DNA of 25,798 bases, from NCBI GenBank assembly GCA_964371725.1, contig CAYJNQ010000023.1:1-25798 (forward strand), read 5' to 3'. Position numbers and translations under genes: made by a program. Positions 1-8,114 of the stretch are shown piece by piece. Source of the DNA: JAAYCI01 sp964371725 (lineage in GTDB: Bacteria; Bacillota; Clostridia; Oscillospirales; Ruminococcaceae). How positions within the stretch are numbered: the stretch's first letter is position 1; each line of letters starts with the position of its first letter. The notes below the pieces were generated by a model. It searched no databases and was not told where the DNA came from. It saw nothing but the letters and a program-made list of their open reading frames with translations.

Positions 1-1
1 C

Positions 2-127
2 CAGCGCACGGGAAAGCTTACCGAGGGTGTGGTGGCAAAACTACTTACCAAAAGCGGCACCCACCCCCATGGCATCAAGGTGATGTTGGAAGATGGACAA
101 GTGGGAAGAGTGCGGGAAATTTTATGA
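2..127 (+). CDS. ywbE: YwbE family protein (DUF2196), C-terminal fragment
   Basis: This is the last 41 codons and stop of a gene cut by the left edge. The readable part contains SGTHPHGIKV and ends GQVGRVREIL, which is the conserved core and C-terminus of the YwbE family, small Firmicutes proteins (about 60-70 residues) of unknown function. The frame is open from base 2 and ends in TGA at 125-127. About one third of the protein is missing, and nothing can be said about its promoter. The family call rests on recognition of the HPHGIKV segment. Confidence 0.8.
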   Translation, partial: QRTGKLTEGVVAKLLTKSGTHPHGIKVMLEDGQVGRVREIL

Positions 128-242
128 TTGTGGCGAGTGTGGAAACAACCGAAGCCAAAGCTGTGCCCAGGGCACTTGCAGGGGGCGGCGCAAGCTGCGC
201 ACAACATCGGCAATAGACGCGTGAAAATGTGTGGCAGAACAC

Positions 243-295
243 CAAAAGCTGAAAACAAAATGGGCGCAAAACCTTTACTTGGTTTTCAGCTTTTG
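243..295 (+). terminator. Inverted repeat, possible terminator of the ywbE-like gene
   Basis: Bases 243-256 pair perfectly with 282-295 (14 bp, core AAAAGCTGAAAAC), leaving a 25-base loop. There is no strong T-run after the stem and the loop is long, so this is only a possible factor-independent terminator; it could be a transcript-stabilising stem or a site read in both directions. Confidence 0.4.
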
Positions 296-395
296 CTGAA
301 CTCGCACGATTTTCCCGAGAAAGAGCGTTTACAAAAACCCGATTATGGCTGGCTCGTTTCATTGGGCAGGGTGTTTTTTTACCTTAGATAAAAGG

Positions 396-423
396 TGGAC
401 AAAGATAGACAAAGTGGTATAAT
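396..423 (+). promoter_or_regulatory. Predicted promoter of the IclR-family gene
   Basis: A -35 box TGGACA (396-401) and a perfect -10 box TATAAT (418-423) are separated by 16 bp. The predicted start would be near 430, giving a leader of about 30 bases to the ATG at 459. The -35 region contains two near-repeats (GGACAAAG and AGACAAAG) that could be a regulator contact; this is inference only. Confidence 0.7.
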
Positions 424-458
424 GGGCTTACTTTTACAGTTGCTTTTATGGGGGGCGC

Positions 459-1274
459 ATGGAAACAAAAGGGAAACGAGTTGCCGCAGTGGAAAAAGCC
501 ATTCTATTGCTGGAATGTTTGCATGAAGTGGAGCGCTGGTTAACATTGGGCGAAATATGCGAGCTATCCGGTTTAACAAAAAGCACCGCACATGCACTGC
601 TTTCCGCGATGATGGTTTCGCATATTGTGGAACAAGACAACACAACGGGGAAATATCACTTGGGATACCATTTGTTCGAGCTTGGTTGTGGGGCAGAGGC
701 GTGGTGGCATGTAAAGAATGTGGCTTTGCCATATATGAGAAAAATAACAGATGAAACAGGGGAATCAGTTTATTTGGCAAAACGATGTTCCCATGATGTT
801 TTGTTGGTTGTGGAAGCTTCTGAAACCTCGGATTTTTTCCGTGTTTCGGCGCCGGTTGGCTCCAGGTTGCCGCTATATTGTTCCTCTCAGGGCAAAGTGA
901 TTTTGGCACAGTTGCCAAAGGCAGAGCAAATTTCGTGTTTACGAAGGCTGGATTTGGCTCAGCTTACGCCACACACCAAGGTGGAAGTGGAAGAAATTCT
1001 GCAAGATTTAGAGCAGGCAAAAAAACGGGGATTCTCTGTGGAACAAGGGGAAGTTGTAACGGGGATGGGTTCTATGGCGGTGCCCATCATCGACGGCCGG
1101 GGAGACTGCAACTATGCCATTGCCGTGGTTTATATGTGCCACAAAGAGCTCTCGCCGGAGAAAATGCAGGATACCCAAAAACGGATGCTGCATACAGCGC
1201 AAAACATCAGCTCGGCCCTGCAAAGCAAACCCGGATGGGTGACCCGCAACGAAAAAAAAGCAAGGCTGATATAA
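459..1274 (+). CDS. IclR-family transcriptional regulator
   Basis: The 271-residue protein has the length and two-domain layout of IclR regulators. Residues about 8-70 form the winged helix-turn-helix; the recognition-helix segment is SGLTKSTAHALLSAM and the wing ends KYHLGYHLFELG. Residues about 85-255 form the GAF-like effector domain, with the typical GMGSMAVPI stretch near the ligand pocket. The start at 459 follows a G-rich site (GGGGGG at 450-455) with a rather short spacer. The gene is followed by its own terminator and then by the purine permease/deaminase pair on the same strand. IclR proteins often control an adjacent catabolic operon, so control of the permease gene by a purine or purine breakdown product is a reasonable inference, not something seen directly. 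Confidence 0.92.
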   Translation: METKGKRVAAVEKAILLLECLHEVERWLTLGEICELSGLTKSTAHALLSAMMVSHIVEQDNTTGKYHLGYHLFELGCGAEAWWHVKNVALPYMRKITDETGESVYLAKRCSHDVLLVVEASETSDFFRVSAPVGSRLPLYCSSQGKVILAQLPKAEQISCLRRLDLAQLTPHTKVEVEEILQDLEQAKKRGFSVEQGEVVTGMGSMAVPIIDGRGDCNYAIAVVYMCHKELSPEKMQDTQKRMLHTAQNISSALQSKPGWVTRNEKKARLI

Positions 1275-1298
1275 GGGCCATGTAAAATAATGAAGCCG

Positions 1299-1340
1299 CA
1301 TGCCCCCCGAAATATATACACGGGGGGCATGTTTCTTTCT
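1299..1340 (+). terminator. Terminator after the iclR-type gene
   Basis: A perfect 11-bp stem (1299-1309 with 1321-1331, CATGCCCCCCG and its complement) has an 11-base AT loop and is followed by TTTCTTTCT. It starts 25 bases after the stop codon of the regulator gene. Confidence 0.8.
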
Positions 1341-1436
1341 CAGACTGTGTCGACACGATTTGAGGGCCACCGGTTTTGTGGGCCTATACGGCGGGGAAAG
1401 TGCCATTGCTTTCTGCTTTGGGGCAAAATGTTTGCG

Positions 1437-1484
1437 AAAACCCCACTTTTGGTGAATCACCTTTCACCAAAAGTGGGGTTTTTT
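1437..1484 (+). terminator. Second strong terminator hairpin
   Basis: Bases 1437-1456 pair with 1463-1482 without a mismatch (20 bp, core CCCCACTTTTGGTGAA) around a 6-base loop; the stem ends in AAAA on one side and TTTTTT on the other. It should work in both directions. It is the second terminator in 200 bases and insulates the downstream operon from the regulator gene. Confidence 0.85.
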
Positions 1485-1679
1485 ATCGTTGTTATCGAAT
1501 GTTTATCAGCCCAACGTGGCGAAAAACAACCGTGTATAAAAAAAGTGCCCAAAATGATAACGCCTTTTTTGTCAAACCGTGTAAAACTCTGTTTTTGTGC
1601 ACGAAAACAGGCCAAAACATTTGTCGGTTTTCACAAGGAATTTCACCTGCGCAACACAGGTGAATAAACGAAGAAAATA

Positions 1680-1708
1680 TTGACAATAGGTTAAATTCGC
1701 ACTAAAAT
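1680..1708 (+). promoter_or_regulatory. Predicted promoter of the permease-deaminase operon
   Basis: A perfect -35 box TTGACA (1680-1685), a 17-bp spacer and -10 box TAAAAT (1703-1708, five of six consensus bases) make a strong sigma-70/SigA-type promoter. The predicted start near 1715 lies about 225 bases before the permease start codon. Confidence 0.75.
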
Positions 1709-1714
1709 TTCTGT

Positions 1715-1940
1715 ATGTTGATGGTTTGAAGCGGAAAATTAAAATTATTATAAGTGAAATAAACATAAGTGTAAATATTATATGTTTAAACAACATGAAA
1801 TATATTATCATAATCATAATTGGCGAAAAAAATCACGAGATAATGGAGGGGTAAGGATAAGAAGACAAACGGGACGATTTGAAAATTAGAGAAACTTGTA
1901 CGTGTTTGAGCATGGGCTACTTTGAAGAAAAGAGGGTTGA
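1715..1940 (+). promoter_or_regulatory. Long untranslated leader of the permease mRNA
   Basis: If the promoter at 1680-1708 is used, the permease mRNA has a leader of roughly 225 bases. It is AT-rich, contains ATAAGTG twice (about 1750-1772) and a more GC-containing 3' part (about 1840-1920). I searched it for the classical purine riboswitch core and did not find it; I also recognise no guanidine or PRPP motif. It may hold regulator sites, an unrecognised RNA sensor, or merely spacing. Confidence 0.4.
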
Positions 1941-3311
1941 ATGATGAAAAAAGATGTACTGATGAAACTGGAAGGTATTCCCAATTTTTTTACCATGTTG
2001 CCGTTGTCATTGCAACATCTCATTGCCATGATTATGGGCTGCGTTACGGTTCCCATTTTGGTGGCCGGTGCCAGCGGTGCCGGCCATAACGAACTGGCCA
2101 TTCTGATACAGGGCGGCCTTGTAATTTCCGGTATTTCCATTTTGTTTCAGGTGTTGCCTTTTGGAAAATACTTCGGCTCTAAACTTCCGCTCATCACCGG
2201 TTCCAGCTTTGTGTTTATACCGGCCTACATTGCCATTGGCAGCGAGCAAGGCCTGGGGGTGCTGTTTGGTGCCCAAATTGTGGGCAGCTTGGCGGCCATT
2301 GTGTTTGGATGTTTTGTGGGAAAATTGCGTAAGTTTTTCCCCCCCATTGTTACAGGCACCATCATCATCACCATTGGCCTTTCGCTGTACACCACGGCTG
2401 TAAACTACATGGCAGGCGGCCTTGGCAGCCCGATGTTTGGCAGTGCCACAAGCTGGATGGTTTCTATTTTCACCATGATTGTGGTTTTGGTTTTGTCTCA
2501 TTTTTCCAAGGGTATTTTCAAACTGGCCTCTGTGTTTTTTGGAATTGTGGCAGGTTACATTTTGGCTTATATTGTGGGCATTGTGGATTTAAGCTCTTTG
2601 CATTCTGCGGCGCTGGTGCAACCACCCCAGCCACTTTTCTTTGGCCTCAGCTTCGAGTTTAGCTCCTGCATTACGCTTGCCTTTGTGTATATTGTAAACG
2701 CCGTTGAAATGATTGGCGATATCACATCTACCACCACCGGTGCGTTGAACCGCGAGCCGGAATCCAGAGAGCTTTCCGGCGGCATCATCGCCTCGGCCAC
2801 AGCCAGTGTACTTGGCTCTTTAATCGGAGGCATTGGCGTTGGGTCATACAGCCAAAATGTTGGCATTGTTATTTCGAACAAGGTGGTGAATCGTGCTGTT
2901 TTTGGCCTATGTGGAATCATCATCATATTGGCCGGTATGATGCCGAAATTCGCCCAGCTGTTCACAACCATTCCGCAAGCTGTTTTGGGCGGTGCCATCG
3001 TGGCGGTTTTCGGCATCATCACCATGACGGGCATGCGCCTGGTAAGTTTAGAAGGCTTTGGCTACCGCACCATGTATATTGTGGGGCTTGCAATTGCTTT
3101 GGGCATGGGTGTTTCTTTGGCACCCGACACACTCGGCGGTTTGCCCGGTGTGTTCAAAACACTTTTCGGAACTTCTGCCGTTGTTTTGTCTGGCAGTGTG
3201 GCCATTATACTCAATTTGATTATCCCCAAAGAAAAGAAACCTGAAAACACCGACATAAGCGACAATGCAACACCAGAAGCGGCCGAAACAAAAGCAGGAG
3301 AGATTTCCTAG
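1941..3311 (+). CDS. NCS2-family nucleobase permease (xanthine/urate type)
   Basis: The 456-residue, very hydrophobic protein matches nucleobase:cation symporter-2 (uracil-xanthine permease) transporters, which move purine or pyrimidine bases across the cytoplasmic membrane with protons or sodium. Family marks are the TM8 acid in NAVEMIGDITSTTTG (Glu256) and the TM10 stretch GVGSYSQNVGIV. The N-terminal LQHLIAMIMGCVTVPIL is also typical. Xanthine or uric acid is favoured over uracil because a purine deaminase-type gene follows directly and YgeY/SsnA genes lie in the same window, but the substrate cannot be read from sequence alone. Two ATG codons (1941, 1944) fit the AGAGGG site at 1931-1936; 1944 has the more usual spacing. 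The last 25 residues form a charged tail. Confidence 0.9.
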   Translation: MMKKDVLMKLEGIPNFFTMLPLSLQHLIAMIMGCVTVPILVAGASGAGHNELAILIQGGLVISGISILFQVLPFGKYFGSKLPLITGSSFVFIPAYIAIGSEQGLGVLFGAQIVGSLAAIVFGCFVGKLRKFFPPIVTGTIIITIGLSLYTTAVNYMAGGLGSPMFGSATSWMVSIFTMIVVLVLSHFSKGIFKLASVFFGIVAGYILAYIVGIVDLSSLHSAALVQPPQPLFFGLSFEFSSCITLAFVYIVNAVEMIGDITSTTTGALNREPESRELSGGIIASATASVLGSLIGGIGVGSYSQNVGIVISNKVVNRAVFGLCGIIIILAGMMPKFAQLFTTIPQAVLGGAIVAVFGIITMTGMRLVSLEGFGYRTMYIVGLAIALGMGVSLAPDTLGGLPGVFKTLFGTSAVVLSGSVAIILNLIIPKEKKPENTDISDNATPEAAETKAGEIS

Positions 3312-3433
3312 AACGTGTCGGTACTGTTTGAAAAGCAAGCGTGCTTTTGGGGTCATTGTCCACAAGTGGATGTTCACAACAGGGTTTATGCATGGTTTGT
3401 GATATTTTATACAACATAAAGGAGAAACAGGTT

Positions 3434-4837
3434 ATGAAAACAACTTTGATAAAAAATGCGGACTGGATTATCACCATGAACGAGCAAAAAGAGCGCATTC
3501 GGCACGGGGATGTTTTGGTGCGTGGTAAAGAAATTCTCGAAATTGGAAGCAACATCACAAGTGCAGCAGACGAAGTGGTGGACGCAAGTGGCATGGTGGT
3601 AATTCCCGGCCTTATCAATACACATCACCATTGCTGGCAATCTTTGGTGCGCAACATCCATGTGGCCAATGGCCTTACACTGGAGCCATGGCTGGCCGTT
3701 GTTTACGAAATATTCCAAGAAATTAACGAGGATGTGGTGCGTGCCGGTGCCTTTGCGGGCCTTGGGGGGCTACTTAAAACAGGATGTACCACCTCCATGG
3801 ACCACCACTATGCCCATCCCAGAAGCCAGAGTAAACTCATTGATGCACAAATAAAGGCCGCCGAGGAAATGGGCATTCGCTTCCATCCCACAAGAGGTAG
3901 CATGAGCATTCCGCATTCCGAGGGTTCGCATGTGCCGAACTCGCTTTCCGGCGATGTGGACGACATTTTGGCCGACAGCGAGCGCTTGATAAAAACATAT
4001 CACGACATGGATAAGTTTTCGATGTGTCGTGTGGCTTTGGCGCCCTGCTGGCACGAGTTCGACTCGAAGCGTGAGGTGATGGACGGTTCTGTGGCTTTGG
4101 CGAAGAAATATGAGGGCGTTAAGCTGCACACCCATCTTGCCGAAAGCCGCCAAGAGGTGTTGACGGCAATGGAAAAATATGGGTGCCGCCCGGTGGAGCA
4201 TCTGCGCAGAATCGGGTGGTTGGGCGAAGATTTTTATCATGCCCACTGTGTGCAGCTAAACGACGAAGAAGTGGCATTGATGGCCGAAACCAAAACCGGT
4301 GTGGCGCATTGCCCGGCTTCAAACATGTTTTTAAATTCCGGTGTTTGCCGCGTATCCGAACTGCTTGCCCTGGGTGGCCATGTTGGCCTGGGTGTAGACG
4401 GGGCTGCAAGCAACAACGCCTCCGACATGATAGGGGAGATGCGCATCTCTTATTTGGCCGGCCAACTGATGTATGGAAAAGGCGGCCCCAGCGCCGAGCA
4501 AGTTTTGGAAATAGCCACCATTGGCGGTGCCCGTGTTTTGGGGCGCGAAAGCGATATTGGCAGCCTAGAGCCAAACAAAGCAGCCGATATGGTGCTGTTA
4601 AACTGGGACCAGCTGGATTATGCCGGCGGCAAAAATGACCCTGTGGCCAGCATTGTGCTCAGCGGAGACAGCCGCATGGTAGACACGGTTTTCGTAAACG
4701 GCGAAATTGTGTTTAAAGAAGGTGCCTTAACCAAAATAGATGAAAAAGAGACAAAGGATTTTATCAATGAAGTAGGGCGCGATATGCTGAAGAAAGCCTC
4801 CGTGAGAGTGCCGGAATTGCAAAGAGACTGCAATTAG
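3434..4837 (+). CDS. COG0402 aminohydrolase, 8-oxoguanine deaminase-like
   Basis: The 467-residue enzyme belongs to the metal-dependent amidohydrolase superfamily. Visible metal and catalytic residues are His64 and His66 (INTHHH), His234 with Glu237 (HTHLAE), His271 (HAHCVQL) and Asp322 (GVDGAASNNASDM), in the usual order. The segments SMDHHYAHP, RFHPTRGSMS and ALAPCWHEFD match the subfamily annotated as 8-oxoguanine deaminase or hydroxydechloroatrazine ethylaminohydrolase, which removes an exocyclic amino group from oxidised purines or triazines. Guanine-type or pterin substrates remain possible. An upstream in-frame extension to 3341 is rejected, since AAAGGAGA sits seven bases before the ATG at 3434. 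The gene follows the permease by 122 bases with no clear terminator between them, so uptake and deamination are probably co-expressed. Confidence 0.88.
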   Translation: MKTTLIKNADWIITMNEQKERIRHGDVLVRGKEILEIGSNITSAADEVVDASGMVVIPGLINTHHHCWQSLVRNIHVANGLTLEPWLAVVYEIFQEINEDVVRAGAFAGLGGLLKTGCTTSMDHHYAHPRSQSKLIDAQIKAAEEMGIRFHPTRGSMSIPHSEGSHVPNSLSGDVDDILADSERLIKTYHDMDKFSMCRVALAPCWHEFDSKREVMDGSVALAKKYEGVKLHTHLAESRQEVLTAMEKYGCRPVEHLRRIGWLGEDFYHAHCVQLNDEEVALMAETKTGVAHCPASNMFLNSGVCRVSELLALGGHVGLGVDGAASNNASDMIGEMRISYLAGQLMYGKGGPSAEQVLEIATIGGARVLGRESDIGSLEPNKAADMVLLNWDQLDYAGGKNDPVASIVLSGDSRMVDTVFVNGEIVFKEGALTKIDEKETKDFINEVGRDMLKKASVRVPELQRDCN

Positions 4838-4900
4838 CTTTGGCAGTGCAATAGCACCGTGTGAATGCTTTTATGGGTCTGTTTGGATGTTTCCCCACTG

Positions 4901-4933
4901 TGTTTTCGCCCCTTAAATGAAAAGGCGAAAACA
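4901..4933 (+). terminator. Inverted repeat after the aminohydrolase gene
   Basis: Ten perfect pairs, TGTTTTCGCC (4901-4910) with GGCGAAAACA (4924-4933). It lies 64 bases after the aminohydrolase stop. There is no T-run after it, so it may be an RNA 3'-end stem rather than a classical terminator. Confidence 0.4.
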
Positions 4934-5049
4934 AGCGTGCAAGGTTTTTGTGTGAAAAATGGAAAAAACCTTATACTTCCCCCAAAAAATGATATTTACC
5001 AATATGGATAGGTTGTTTTTTGTTTGTTCAGTGGGCATTCGAATGAAAG

Positions 5050-5081
5050 CCGAAACCCCACCTAAATTGGCGGGGTTTCGG
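5050..5081. terminator. GC-rich hairpin, copy A of a two-copy hairpin family
   Basis: Bases 5050-5062 pair with 5069-5081 (13 positions, one mismatch) around the loop TAAATT. No good T-run follows on either strand. Its sequence closely resembles the hairpin at 5228-5262, sharing CCTAA-TTGGCGGG and TTTCGG. Confidence 0.45.
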
Positions 5082-5122
5082 ATCAGGCCGTCAATAAAGC
5101 ACCAATTGCGTCGTCAGGCTGC

Positions 5123-5174
5123 AAAATGCCGCGGCAGTTACATATCAACTATATGCGCCTTTGCGGCATTTTTT
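5123..5174 (+). terminator. Likely terminator of the permease-deaminase operon
   Basis: AAAATGCCGC (5123-5132) pairs with GCGGCATTTT (5163-5172) and a T-run continues to 5174. The 30-base loop is long but can fold further. It is the best + strand terminator candidate before the convergent gene. Confidence 0.5.
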
Positions 5175-5227
5175 GCTTCCTAGCACTTGGCCCTTTCTTG
5201 ACGCCCTGCACTTTTTTGACACTCTGA

Positions 5228-5262
5228 GCCAAAAAACCCGCCTAAGTTGGCGGGTTTTCGGC
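5228..5262 (-). terminator. Terminator of the surface-protein gene (hairpin copy B)
   Basis: Read on the - strand, AAAACCCGCC pairs with GGCGGGTTTT and runs into six Ts (complement of 5231-5236), about 80 bases after the stop codon of the 5342-8038 gene. It is a standard factor-independent terminator and the sequence relative of the hairpin at 5050-5081. Confidence 0.75.
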
Positions 5263-5341
5263 TTTTGGAGAACACAGAGTCTTTCACGGTGTCTCGTTGC
5301 TTTGTTTCGTAAGAAGGGTTTGGCTTTTGGCCATCGTTTGC

Positions 5342-8038
5342 CTAAGCGTTTTGATAGGCTTCATTTTGTTTTGCAACTTTTTTGCGGGAAAGAGCAGCCA
5401 GCACAAACTGCACAAGCAAGATGGCAGCGGTGATGAGCGTCCATTGGTCAACCAAAACCATTTGCAGGCTCATGTCTTGTGTGATAAGGAACAAAACGGC
5501 CGCGAAAACTGCTACGGGGATGCTTACCAGTTTCAATAGGAAACTTCTTTTGCGGTTGGTAACTTCTTGGTTTTTGTTGTTGTAAAACTGTGTGAGAACA
5601 AGAACAATGCTGGCCAGCATGATGCCAATGGTAAGGAGTAGGTTCAGCAGTGCCCAGCTACCGCCGGCTGCTGCCAAAGGCACAGTGGTGTCGCCAATTT
5701 CAATTTGTGCATTGTCAAAAGTGGGGGCGTTGGCCAAAGGAAGAATGGCGTCTTGCAAGTTTAAGGTCAATGCGGCCGGTACTGCGGGGGCCACAACAGG
5801 GGCGGCAGCCGCTGCAATCGGAAGGGGCGGTAACGCGGTGGTGTCAGCAGGAGCGGCTGTGTCAGCAGGGGCAGCTGTGTCGGCAGGGGCAGTGGTATCC
5901 GGGGTTGCCTCCGGTGTTACCGTTGCAACCGCTTCAGCCAAAACAGACAGCAGGCCGTTTTCAATGCTGACATCATAGTTCGGGTTCTCTGTGAAAGTGG
6001 CCGTGATGGGATATTCTCCCACTGTTTCGCCGTCCACACGGCTTAGCACATATTCAAGGGTATCTTCGCCCACAAGGCCGCGCAACTCGGCTTCAAAAGT
6101 GGGGTCGTTTTCACCCACCATTTTGTTGTAGTTTGCCAAAGAGATGGTCATGGGTTTTTTGGCAATGTTCACCGTATACGTATTTTCTGCCGGGGTGTAG
6201 CCATCGGCTTCGGCGCGAACAGTTACGGTGTAGCTACCGGCATCGGTGAACTTGGGCAAGGTGTCGGTGAAGGGGCCGCCGTTTACACTATAGCTAAAGC
6301 TCGTGTTTGGCACATTGCTGTCCACATCACGCAAGGCATCATGCGAAGAGGCATCATAGGTGCCCTCATACGGTGCGGCATTGCTGATGATGAGGGAGTC
6401 GTTGTCGGAAATGGTGAGGGTTCCCTCTTCATAGGTGATGGCATAGTTTTGGGTTTGGCCTGCAACAGCCGTGCCGCTTACGCTGATGGGATAGTCGCCG
6501 GTGGCAGAGGTTTTGGTGGCAGAGCTGCTGTGTTGCAAGGTGACATAGTCGGAGAGGATATCGTTATACTGAAGTTCGCCCACAGTGATGGAGCTGTCCA
6601 GCGGCACCGAGAGCTCGGTGTTGTATAGCCTCGAGCGGTCGTTTGCTGTGAGGGTGATGGGCAGCGGGGTTACTTCCAAGCTGCCTTTAATCAGCATGGT
6701 GGAAACAAGTTGATAGTTTTCGGCGCCCTCGCCGCTCAAGGTAATGGCAGTGGAACTATACCCGTTCCAACCGATTGGGTAACTGCCAACATCGCGTGCG
6801 TCTGGGTTGCCGGAATCGTAGTCGGTTTTGGGGGTCAGGTTATCGGCGTTTTCCAACACAACACTGTCCGGAACAACATGGGTAGATCTGCTGTTTTGCG
6901 GCACAATGTCGTAGGAAAATTCGATGTCATCATTTGCCGTTCCATAAGGAACCGAGCCACCCTGCACAACCGCAACCGGCTGCACGTACATGGGTTCGAT
7001 TTCAATTTGATAGCTCTCTTCGGGGATTTCTACCGAGGTGAGAATGCGGTCGTAGTTTTCGTTCATAACCCGAGCAGACACATTTACAGTGGCCACGCCC
7101 ACATTGGTCATCACGGGCACACCGTTTACAATGCTTGCACCGCCGGTGTTTCCCACGGGGTCAATGGAATAGGTATATTGAATGTTGTATAGGAAGTTGT
7201 TTGGGCCGGTGCCAACAAACATGGGCAAGGTAACCGGGGTGCTTTTGAAAGTTTGCGCGTTGCCGGTGAATGTTTTGCTTGCATCTTGTGGGTTTAAGGT
7301 TACAGTTCCCTTGCGTTCCCAGTGAGGGTACAAAGTAAGTTCTAAGCTTTCGCTGGCACCTATATCTGCAAGGGCTCTTTCAATTTCTGCATCTGTGATG
7401 AAGTTTGCACCGGAAGTGGGGAAGTGGTAGCCAAGGTTTGTGTTGTTGTTGAATACCCAGCCTTCAAACTTCATGGTGTCGGCATTTCGGTTGGGAACCG
7501 CAAATTCTGTGGGGATTTGGAAGTTGTCCAAACCGTCGCCCACCACCACTTCACTGCTTTGCGGGAAATTGTCCATGAACGCGGTGTAACCGTCTCCTGT
7601 TTGTGCATAATGAATGGTTACGGTTTTGGTTTCGGCAGGTGTGTTTAAAAGGCTAAAGTTTTGGGCCTCTGCCTCATAATAGGCATACAGGTTGTGCTCG
7701 CTGCCGGGCTGTGGAATTTGGGGAGAAAGAGTGGTTAACAGAGTGTCGGGGTTGTTTTCCTCGCTTGTCCAGCCCACAAAGTTGTAGCCCTCTTTATCCG
7801 GGCTTGGGCCGTTTTCGGGGTAGGCAACCGATGTGCCGGTGAGGAAGGTTTGTGGCACGGTTTGTGCTTCTTGCCCTACATTGTGAAACAGAACGGTATA
7901 TTCCCAAGTTTGCGCTTGCTCTGTTTGGGGCTGTGCGTTATCCGTTATGGCAAATGAAACAATGGGTAAACTTAGCAAAAACGAAGCAGCCAACAGAATG
8001 CTTAAAACTTTTTTCGATTTAGACGCTTGTCTTTTCAT
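5342..8038 (-). CDS. Secreted InlB-repeat/MBG-domain protein with three-helix C-terminal anchor
   Basis: An 898-residue exported protein. Residues 1-30 form a signal peptide (KRQASKSKK, then a hydrophobic run ending VSFA). Residues about 44-122 and 138-242 resemble Listeria-Bacteroides InlB-type repeats (for example EGYNFVGW, FEGWVF). Residues about 350-700 are a series of beta-rich MBG/YDG-type modules (marks: ITLTANDRSRLYNTEL, ISLANYNKMVGENDPTF, GDYPISVSGTA). A low-complexity Thr/Pro/Ala linker with PADTAA repeats spans about 701-755. It ends with three hydrophobic segments near 796-817, 833-853 and 866-883 and a short charged tail instead of LPXTG. It is probably displayed outside the cell and held in the membrane; adhesion or wall contact is inferred. 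The start follows AAAGGAG (complement of 8052-8058). Confidence 0.85.
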   Translation of the reverse strand: MKRQASKSKKVLSILLAASFLLSLPIVSFAITDNAQPQTEQAQTWEYTVLFHNVGQEAQTVPQTFLTGTSVAYPENGPSPDKEGYNFVGWTSEENNPDTLLTTLSPQIPQPGSEHNLYAYYEAEAQNFSLLNTPAETKTVTIHYAQTGDGYTAFMDNFPQSSEVVVGDGLDNFQIPTEFAVPNRNADTMKFEGWVFNNNTNLGYHFPTSGANFITDAEIERALADIGASESLELTLYPHWERKGTVTLNPQDASKTFTGNAQTFKSTPVTLPMFVGTGPNNFLYNIQYTYSIDPVGNTGGASIVNGVPVMTNVGVATVNVSARVMNENYDRILTSVEIPEESYQIEIEPMYVQPVAVVQGGSVPYGTANDDIEFSYDIVPQNSRSTHVVPDSVVLENADNLTPKTDYDSGNPDARDVGSYPIGWNGYSSTAITLSGEGAENYQLVSTMLIKGSLEVTPLPITLTANDRSRLYNTELSVPLDSSITVGELQYNDILSDYVTLQHSSSATKTSATGDYPISVSGTAVAGQTQNYAITYEEGTLTISDNDSLIISNAAPYEGTYDASSHDALRDVDSNVPNTSFSYSVNGGPFTDTLPKFTDAGSYTVTVRAEADGYTPAENTYTVNIAKKPMTISLANYNKMVGENDPTFEAELRGLVGEDTLEYVLSRVDGETVGEYPITATFTENPNYDVSIENGLLSVLAEAVATVTPEATPDTTAPADTAAPADTAAPADTTALPPLPIAAAAAPVVAPAVPAALTLNLQDAILPLANAPTFDNAQIEIGDTTVPLAAAGGSWALLNLLLTIGIMLASIVLVLTQFYNNKNQEVTNRKRSFLLKLVSIPVAVFAAVLFLITQDMSLQMVLVDQWTLITAAILLVQFVLAALSRKKVAKQNEAYQNA
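5841..5894 (-). repeat. Three 18-bp tandem repeats coding the PADTAA linker
   Basis: Three consecutive 18-base units (5841-5858, 5859-5876, 5877-5894), differing at a few bases, encode the PADTAA-type linker repeats of the surface protein. Such in-frame repeats can change in number by slippage. Confidence 0.75.
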
Positions 8039-8114
8039 TTGATCTCGGTTCTCCTTTAGAAGTTCAACAGAATTTTTGTTTGATAAAAATTTGACTTATC
8101 CTTTAGCCAGAATC

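Larger units (their letters stand above)
128..458. other. Intergenic region between ywbE-like gene and iclR-type gene
   Basis: No convincing gene lies here. The open frames present lack ribosome binding sites and family resemblance. The stretch holds a long inverted repeat (243-295), probably the transcript end of the ywbE-like gene, and the promoter of the next gene (396-423). The part between about 296 and 390 shows nothing I can name. Confidence 0.6.
1275..1940. other. Intergenic region: two terminators, promoter and long leader of the permease gene
   Basis: No gene is supported in these 666 bases. The left half carries two strong hairpins (1299-1331 and 1437-1482). A promoter with near-consensus boxes sits at 1680-1708, and the remainder to 1940 is AT-rich leader. 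The open frames crossing this stretch run through both hairpins and lack ribosome binding sites, so they are not called. Confidence 0.7.
4838..5341. other. Convergent intergenic region with several hairpins
   Basis: This 504-base gap separates the + strand operon from the - strand genes. It contains four inverted repeats (4901-4933, 5050-5081, 5123-5174, 5228-5262) and a weaker one (4941-4972). A 74-residue open frame (4959-5183) runs through two of the hairpins and has no ribosome binding site, so I do not call it a gene. Confidence 0.65.

Noticed and set aside
1715..1940. Classical purine riboswitch upstream of the permease
   Set aside because: The conserved core elements of that aptamer were looked for and are not present; the leader is listed as unexplained instead.
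4959..5183. Possible 74-residue gene in the convergent gap
   Set aside because: It runs through two hairpins, lacks a ribosome binding site and shows no family resemblance.
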